DNA of 10,019 nt from AA29 sp041481445 (GTDB lineage: Bacteria; Acidobacteriota; Vicinamibacteria; Fen-336). The position numbers and the translations under genes are program-made. Location of the stretch: assembly GCA_041481445.1 (NCBI GenBank), contig JBGPBV010000204.1:1-10019 (forward strand), read 5' to 3'. Of this stretch, positions 7,097 to 10,019 are shown piece by piece. The notes under the pieces were generated by a model, which was not told the origin of the DNA, ran no database searches, and saw only the letters and a list, made by a program, of their open reading frames with translations. Within the stretch, counting starts at the first letter, position 1. Every line of letters starts with the position of its first letter.

Positions 7097-9253
7097 TCAT
7101 TCCCTTTCGACTGCTCTCCCATCGGCCCCTGCGGGCGTGGCCTCGGCGCCCTCTGGGACCCTGGCCACGAGGACCACGGAGCGCGGTCCCACCACGTAAC
7201 TGTCCTGCGCCACCGGCGGGGCCTCGTCCCAGCGCGAGACGTCGTGGGGCGAGGGCAATGCCGTGTCGAGGCAACGGCGCCAGCGCTGAGCGCTCGCCGG
7301 GGGAACCGCCGGCAGCTCGAACGTCAGCGGCTCCCAGTAGGCGCTGAGCATCCCGTGGAGGAGGAACCGTCCCCGCAGGCTCCGCATCGAGAAGGCGAGG
7401 GCGCGCGACGACGGGCTCCAGTCGGGGCGGCCCAGCGCCACCCCGTGCCACTCGATGCTCGCCCGCTGCAGGAGCTCGTTCAGGCTCATCCCGCGTCCGG
7501 CCACCACCACGTCGCGGCGCCGGCGGAAGGCGACGAGGGACCGCACGAAGCGGTGGATGTCCGCGTGCCGGTCGCGCAGGCTCCAATCGAGCCAGCTGAG
7601 GTCGCTGTCCTGGCAATAGGCGTTGTTGTTGCCGCGCTGGGTGCGGCGCACCTCGTCGCCCATCAGCACCATGGGCGTGCCGGCGGCCAGCAGCGCGAGG
7701 GCCAGGAAGTTCTTCACCTGGCGGTTGCGCAGGGCCTCGATCTCGGCGTCGTCGGTCGGACCCTCCGTGCCGCAGTTCCAGCTCAGGTTGTCGCTGGAGC
7801 CGTCGCGATTGTCCTCGCCGTTGGCCTCGTTGTGCTTCTGGTCGTAGGAGACGAGGTCGTCGAGGGTGAAGCCGTCGTGACAGGTGACGAAGTTCACGCT
7901 CTGCTCGGCTTCCCGCTGCTCGTGGCCGAAGATGTCGGGGCTGCCCAGCACGCGGGCGGCGACGGCGGGAACCGCGCCCTCGTCGCCCTTGAGGAAGCGC
8001 CGCACGTCGTCCCGGAACCGGCCGTTCCATTCCTGCCAGGTGTCGCCGACGAAGCTTCCGACCTGGTAGAGGCCCGCGGCGTCCCAGGCCTCCGCGATCA
8101 GCTTGGTGCCGGCCAGCAGGGGATCCGACTCGATGTCCCAGAGGACGGGCGGGTTCGGCCGCGGCTGGCCGGTCTCGTCGCGCGAGAGGATGGAGGCGAG
8201 GTCGAAGCGGAAGCCGTCCACGTGCATCTGCGTCACCCAGTGGCGGAGGCTGTCCTGGATGAGACGGCGCACGATGGGCTGGTTGGCGTTGAGGGTGTTG
8301 CCGCATCCGGTGTAGTCGGCGTAGCGGGACTTGTCCTCCTCGAGGATGTAATACACCTCGTTGGCCAGCCCCCGATAGCCGAGCGTCGGTCCGCTCGCGC
8401 CGCCTTCCGTGGTGTGGTTGAAGACGACGTCGAGGATGACCTCGATGCCCGCGCGGTGGAGCGCCTTGACCATGTCGCGGAACTCGTCGAGCACGGCCAG
8501 GGCTCCCGGACGCGAGCTGTAGGCGTGATGGGGAGCGAAGAACGAGGCCGGCTGGTACCCCCAGTAGTTCACCCGGCCCGCCGGCGCGTCCTGCGGGTCG
8601 AACTGGAAGACGGGCAACAGCTCGACGGCGGTGACTCCCAGGTCCTCGAGGTAGGGGATCTTCTCGATGAGGCCGGCGAACGTCCCGCTCCTCGCGGGCG
8701 CGACCCCGGAGCTGGGATGGCGGGTGAAGCCGCGCACGTGGAGCTCGTAGATCACGGTCTCCGCGCACCGCGTGCCGAGGGGCCGGTCGCCTTCCCAGTC
8801 GTAGCCGCCGGTATCGGCCACCACGCTCTTCATCGCACTGGCCGCGTCGCCACCGGGACGGGCGGCGGCGGCGCGGTCGTAGGCGTCGGGCACGGCCACG
8901 GCGAGGCCGTACGGATCGAGCAGGACCTTCTCGCCGTCGAAGCGCAGTCCGCGCTCCGGCGCCGAGGGTCCCTGGGCGCGGTAGGCGTAGACCTGGCCCG
9001 GCGCGAGCTCGGGCACGAACGCGTGCCAGTAGTGATAGGTGCGGTGTCGGCGGGGGTCGAGCGGGATGACCCTCGCCGGCGTGGCGGCGTTCTCGCCGTC
9101 GAAGAGGAGCAGCTCGACCAGGGTCGCGCTCCTCGAGAACACGCTGAAGTTGACCCCGCCGTCACGAATGGTCGCGCCCAGGGGAGCGCTCGTGCCCTCT
9201 CCCACGCCGCCGCGGGGTGACCCCGCCCCCGGCGTGCCCGCTACACCGGACAC
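7097..9253 (-). CDS. glgX: Glycogen debranching enzyme GlgX (GH13, isoamylase type)
   Basis: A 718-residue enzyme that hydrolyses alpha-1,6 branches in glycogen limit dextrins left by phosphorylase, releasing short malto-oligosaccharides in the cytosol. The N-terminal CBM48-like domain (~22-115; PLGATIRDGGVNFSVFS, LLDPYG) is followed by the GH13 barrel with all four conserved regions: DVVFNHT (275-281), DGFRFDLAS (346-354, nucleophile D351), IAEAWD (386-391, acid/base E388) and VTCHDG (456-461, stabiliser D460). MGDEVRRTQRGNNNAYCQD (531-549) is typical of GlgX/TreX proteins. A C-terminal beta domain follows, then a poorly conserved Ala/Glu-rich tail. The start taken is GTG at 9253. It has no good Shine-Dalgarno and lies inside the upstream glgP-remnant ORF, so translation is probably coupled; GTG at 9205 is an alternative that would still leave the CBM48 domain intact. 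xfp follows 12 nt downstream. Confidence 0.96.
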   Translation of the reverse strand: MSGVAGTPGAGSPRGGVGEGTSAPLGATIRDGGVNFSVFSRSATLVELLLFDGENAATPARVIPLDPRRHRTYHYWHAFVPELAPGQVYAYRAQGPSAPERGLRFDGEKVLLDPYGLAVAVPDAYDRAAAARPGGDAASAMKSVVADTGGYDWEGDRPLGTRCAETVIYELHVRGFTRHPSSGVAPARSGTFAGLIEKIPYLEDLGVTAVELLPVFQFDPQDAPAGRVNYWGYQPASFFAPHHAYSSRPGALAVLDEFRDMVKALHRAGIEVILDVVFNHTTEGGASGPTLGYRGLANEVYYILEEDKSRYADYTGCGNTLNANQPIVRRLIQDSLRHWVTQMHVDGFRFDLASILSRDETGQPRPNPPVLWDIESDPLLAGTKLIAEAWDAAGLYQVGSFVGDTWQEWNGRFRDDVRRFLKGDEGAVPAVAARVLGSPDIFGHEQREAEQSVNFVTCHDGFTLDDLVSYDQKHNEANGEDNRDGSSDNLSWNCGTEGPTDDAEIEALRNRQVKNFLALALLAAGTPMVLMGDEVRRTQRGNNNAYCQDSDLSWLDWSLRDRHADIHRFVRSLVAFRRRRDVVVAGRGMSLNELLQRASIEWHGVALGRPDWSPSSRALAFSMRSLRGRFLLHGMLSAYWEPLTFELPAVPPASAQRWRRCLDTALPSPHDVSRWDEAPPVAQDSYVVGPRSVVLVARVPEGAEATPAGADGRAVERE

Positions 9254-9378
9254 GGCTTGACGTCCCAGATGTCGGCCGCGTATTCGGCGATCGTGCGGTC
9301 GCTCGAGAACCTCCCGGATCCGGCCACGTTCAGGACGGCCTCCGCCCGGGGCTGCCCTCCGACGGCTTCTTCAGTCAT
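9241..9378 (-). pseudogene. glgP: C-terminal remnant of glycogen phosphorylase (45-aa ORF)
   Basis: This 45-residue ORF runs from ATG at 9376-9378 to TAG at 9241-9243. After ~13 nondescript residues (MTEEAVGGQPRAE) it reads AVLNVAGSGRFSSDRTIAEY, then AADIWDVKPCPV. This is the conserved extreme C-terminus of glycogen/starch phosphorylases, whose family pattern is hydrophobic-N-x-A-x-SG-x-FSSDRTI-x-EYA-x-x-IW, and it ends at the family's natural C-terminus. The other ~800 residues, including the lysine that binds pyridoxal phosphate, are absent, so it cannot be an active phosphorylase. It nevertheless has its own good ribosome binding site and overlaps the glgX GTG by 13 nt. The simplest reading is a large in-operon deletion of glgP. 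The remaining ORF may serve as a coupling leader for glgX, or be a small domain-like peptide; both roles are inference. Confidence 0.78.
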
Positions 9379-9496
9379 CGGGTCCCTCCCCTTGGCGCGC
9401 GCCCCTCGACCTGAGCGTAACGGCCGCCGCCCGTGCCGGGCCGGAGAGCGCGCCCAGGATCGCGAGCGGTCCGACCAGCGCCTCCCACCTCGCCAT
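9371..9496 (-). CDS. Possible 41-aa signal-like small peptide
   Basis: The ORF runs from ATG at 9494-9496 to TGA at 9371-9373. GGGAGGT (9501-9507) lies 4 nt upstream, so initiation is plausible. It begins MARWEALVGPLAILGALSG and continues PARAAAV, then ends in a polar Arg/Gly-rich tail. The Leu/Ala core followed by ARAAA resembles a signal peptide with an A-x-A cleavage site but almost no mature protein. It starts 24 nt after the LolA-like gene and overlaps the glgP-remnant start by 8 nt, so translation could pass from one to the next. I recognise no family. It may be a genuine membrane or secreted micropeptide, the 5' stub of a deleted gene, or a chance ORF in high-GC DNA. Confidence 0.4.
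   Translation of the reverse strand: MARWEALVGPLAILGALSGPARAAAVTLRSRGARQGEGPDD
9384..9389 (-). promoter_or_regulatory. Ribosome binding site of the glgP-remnant ORF
   Basis: GGAGGG on the minus strand, within AGGGGAGGG (9384-9392), lies 5 nt before the ATG at 9378. Its strength and spacing argue that the 45-aa ORF is really translated. Confidence 0.65.
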
Positions 9497-9500
9497 CGTC

Positions 9501-9507
9501 ACCTCCC
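9501..9507 (-). promoter_or_regulatory. Ribosome binding site of the 41-aa ORF
   Basis: GGGAGGT on the minus strand lies 4 nt before the ATG at 9496, in the 24-nt gap after the LolA-like gene. It is the main support for the small ORF. Confidence 0.45.
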
Positions 9508-9520
9508 AGCCGCCCGCTGC

Positions 9521-10019
9521 TCAGCGCGGCAGACGGAACCGCGCCTCGTCCAACGCAGGGTTGACGTCGACGCTCTCTACGACGATGCGCAGCCGTTGCG
9601 GCCGGCCCTGCACTCCCGTCTCGATCGAGCGGGCGAAAGCGACCCCTCCCGTCCGGCGGTAATCGCCGTAGAGCGTCTCGAACACCAGCTCGTGCCCGCG
9701 CACCTTCCGCGTGGACGCGCTCTTCACGATGAGACCCGTGGCCGCGTCCACCCACAGGCGGCGCACCACGCCCGACTTCAGGTTGACCTTCAGCTCGTGC
9801 GCGGCGCCGCCGGGCAGCGTCGCGCTGCCCACGAGCTCCACGCGGTGGCCCTTGGCCTTCCAGTCCACGAGCGGCCCGTCGCTGTCGGCCTGCTCGGCGC
9901 TGAGGGCGGCGGCGTCGGGCGGCATCGGCTCCGGGTCGAGGCGGCCGTCGAGGGGGGAGACCTGCCAGCCGGCGGCGCCGTCCCACACGTAGACGCCCGT
10001 CGTGCCCTGGAAGGCGAAC
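9521..10019 (-). CDS. LolA-like outer-membrane lipoprotein-sorting family protein, C-terminal part
   Basis: The frame is open to the window edge (165 residues from 10018 to the TGA at 9521), so the N-terminus and any signal peptide lie outside. FAFQGTTGVYVWDG precedes the GTG at 9988 in frame and clearly belongs to the protein, so that GTG is not the start. The pattern matches periplasmic proteins of the LolA/LolB-like beta-sheet fold: YVWDGAAGWQVSPLDGR, then DGPLVDWKAKGHRVELVG, a KVNLKSGVVRRLWVDAATG strand pair, FETLYGDYRRTGGVAFARSI and a final VNPALDEARFRLPR. Such proteins are usually annotated as outer membrane lipoprotein-sorting protein. The fold binds lipid or lipoprotein acyl chains, but many members in this clade are uncharacterised and need not be the true LolA chaperone. 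It is the first visible gene of the operon leading into glgX and xfp; its promoter is outside the window. Confidence 0.82.
   Translation of the reverse strand, partial: FAFQGTTGVYVWDGAAGWQVSPLDGRLDPEPMPPDAAALSAEQADSDGPLVDWKAKGHRVELVGSATLPGGAAHELKVNLKSGVVRRLWVDAATGLIVKSASTRKVRGHELVFETLYGDYRRTGGVAFARSIETGVQGRPQRLRIVVESVDVNPALDEARFRLPR

Noticed and set aside
6170..9220. A plus-strand open frame of about 1,016 codons opposite xfp and glgX
   Set aside because: It crosses two well-conserved minus-strand enzymes and their intergenic junction. Its product is compositionally biased (Val/Glu/Arg/His) and has no domain. It is a GC-driven shadow.
9986..9988. GTG at 9988 as the start of the LolA-like protein
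   Set aside because: The frame remains open upstream to the window edge with matching sequence (FAFQGTTGVY), and a LolA-like protein needs more N-terminal sequence and a signal peptide. The gene is truncated by the window.

Overview
The window is GC-rich, tightly packed bacterial DNA with five substantial genes, two genes cut by the window edges, and one short stretch of very small ORFs. The large Oar-like TonB-dependent receptor (carboxypeptidase-regulatory domain, plug, barrel), together with the high GC content and the TPR and LolA-like neighbours, suggests an Acidobacteriota-like soil bacterium. That assignment is inference; there is no rRNA or other phylogenetic marker here. I saw no tRNA, CRISPR array, insertion sequence or phage gene.

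Layout. Left edge (+): the last 145 codons of a TPR-type protein, probably the tail of a cyclase, kinase or CadC-like regulator. It converges on a 991-residue Oar-like outer-membrane receptor (-, 471-3446) across a 31-nt gap. A 161-nt divergent intergenic region separates the receptor from a prokaryotic pentameric ligand-gated ion channel (+, 3608-4717) that has a very strong ribosome binding site. The channel's stop codon directly abuts the stop codon of the convergent phosphoketolase gene, with no bases between them. From there to the right edge everything reads on the minus strand as one apparent operon, in transcription order: a LolA-like protein (cut by the edge), a possible 41-aa signal-like peptide, a 45-aa ORF that is the C-terminus of glycogen phosphorylase, the glycogen debranching enzyme GlgX, and phosphoketolase Xfp.

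How the genes work together. GlgX removes branches from phosphorylase-trimmed glycogen. Phosphoketolase splits xylulose-5-P or fructose-6-P to acetyl-phosphate plus an aldose phosphate. The pair therefore fits a route from stored glycogen to acetyl-phosphate. The expected third enzyme, glycogen phosphorylase, is present only as its last ~30 conserved residues in a short ORF with its own Shine-Dalgarno. That ORF overlaps the GlgX start, which suggests an internal deletion of glgP that kept translational coupling into glgX. The receptor and the channel share a divergent control region, but nothing visible ties them to the glycogen genes.

The two most interesting points are the ion channel, whose M2 pore helix has no charged residue and resembles the anion-selective glycine-receptor pore, and the glgP remnant with its companion micro-ORF.
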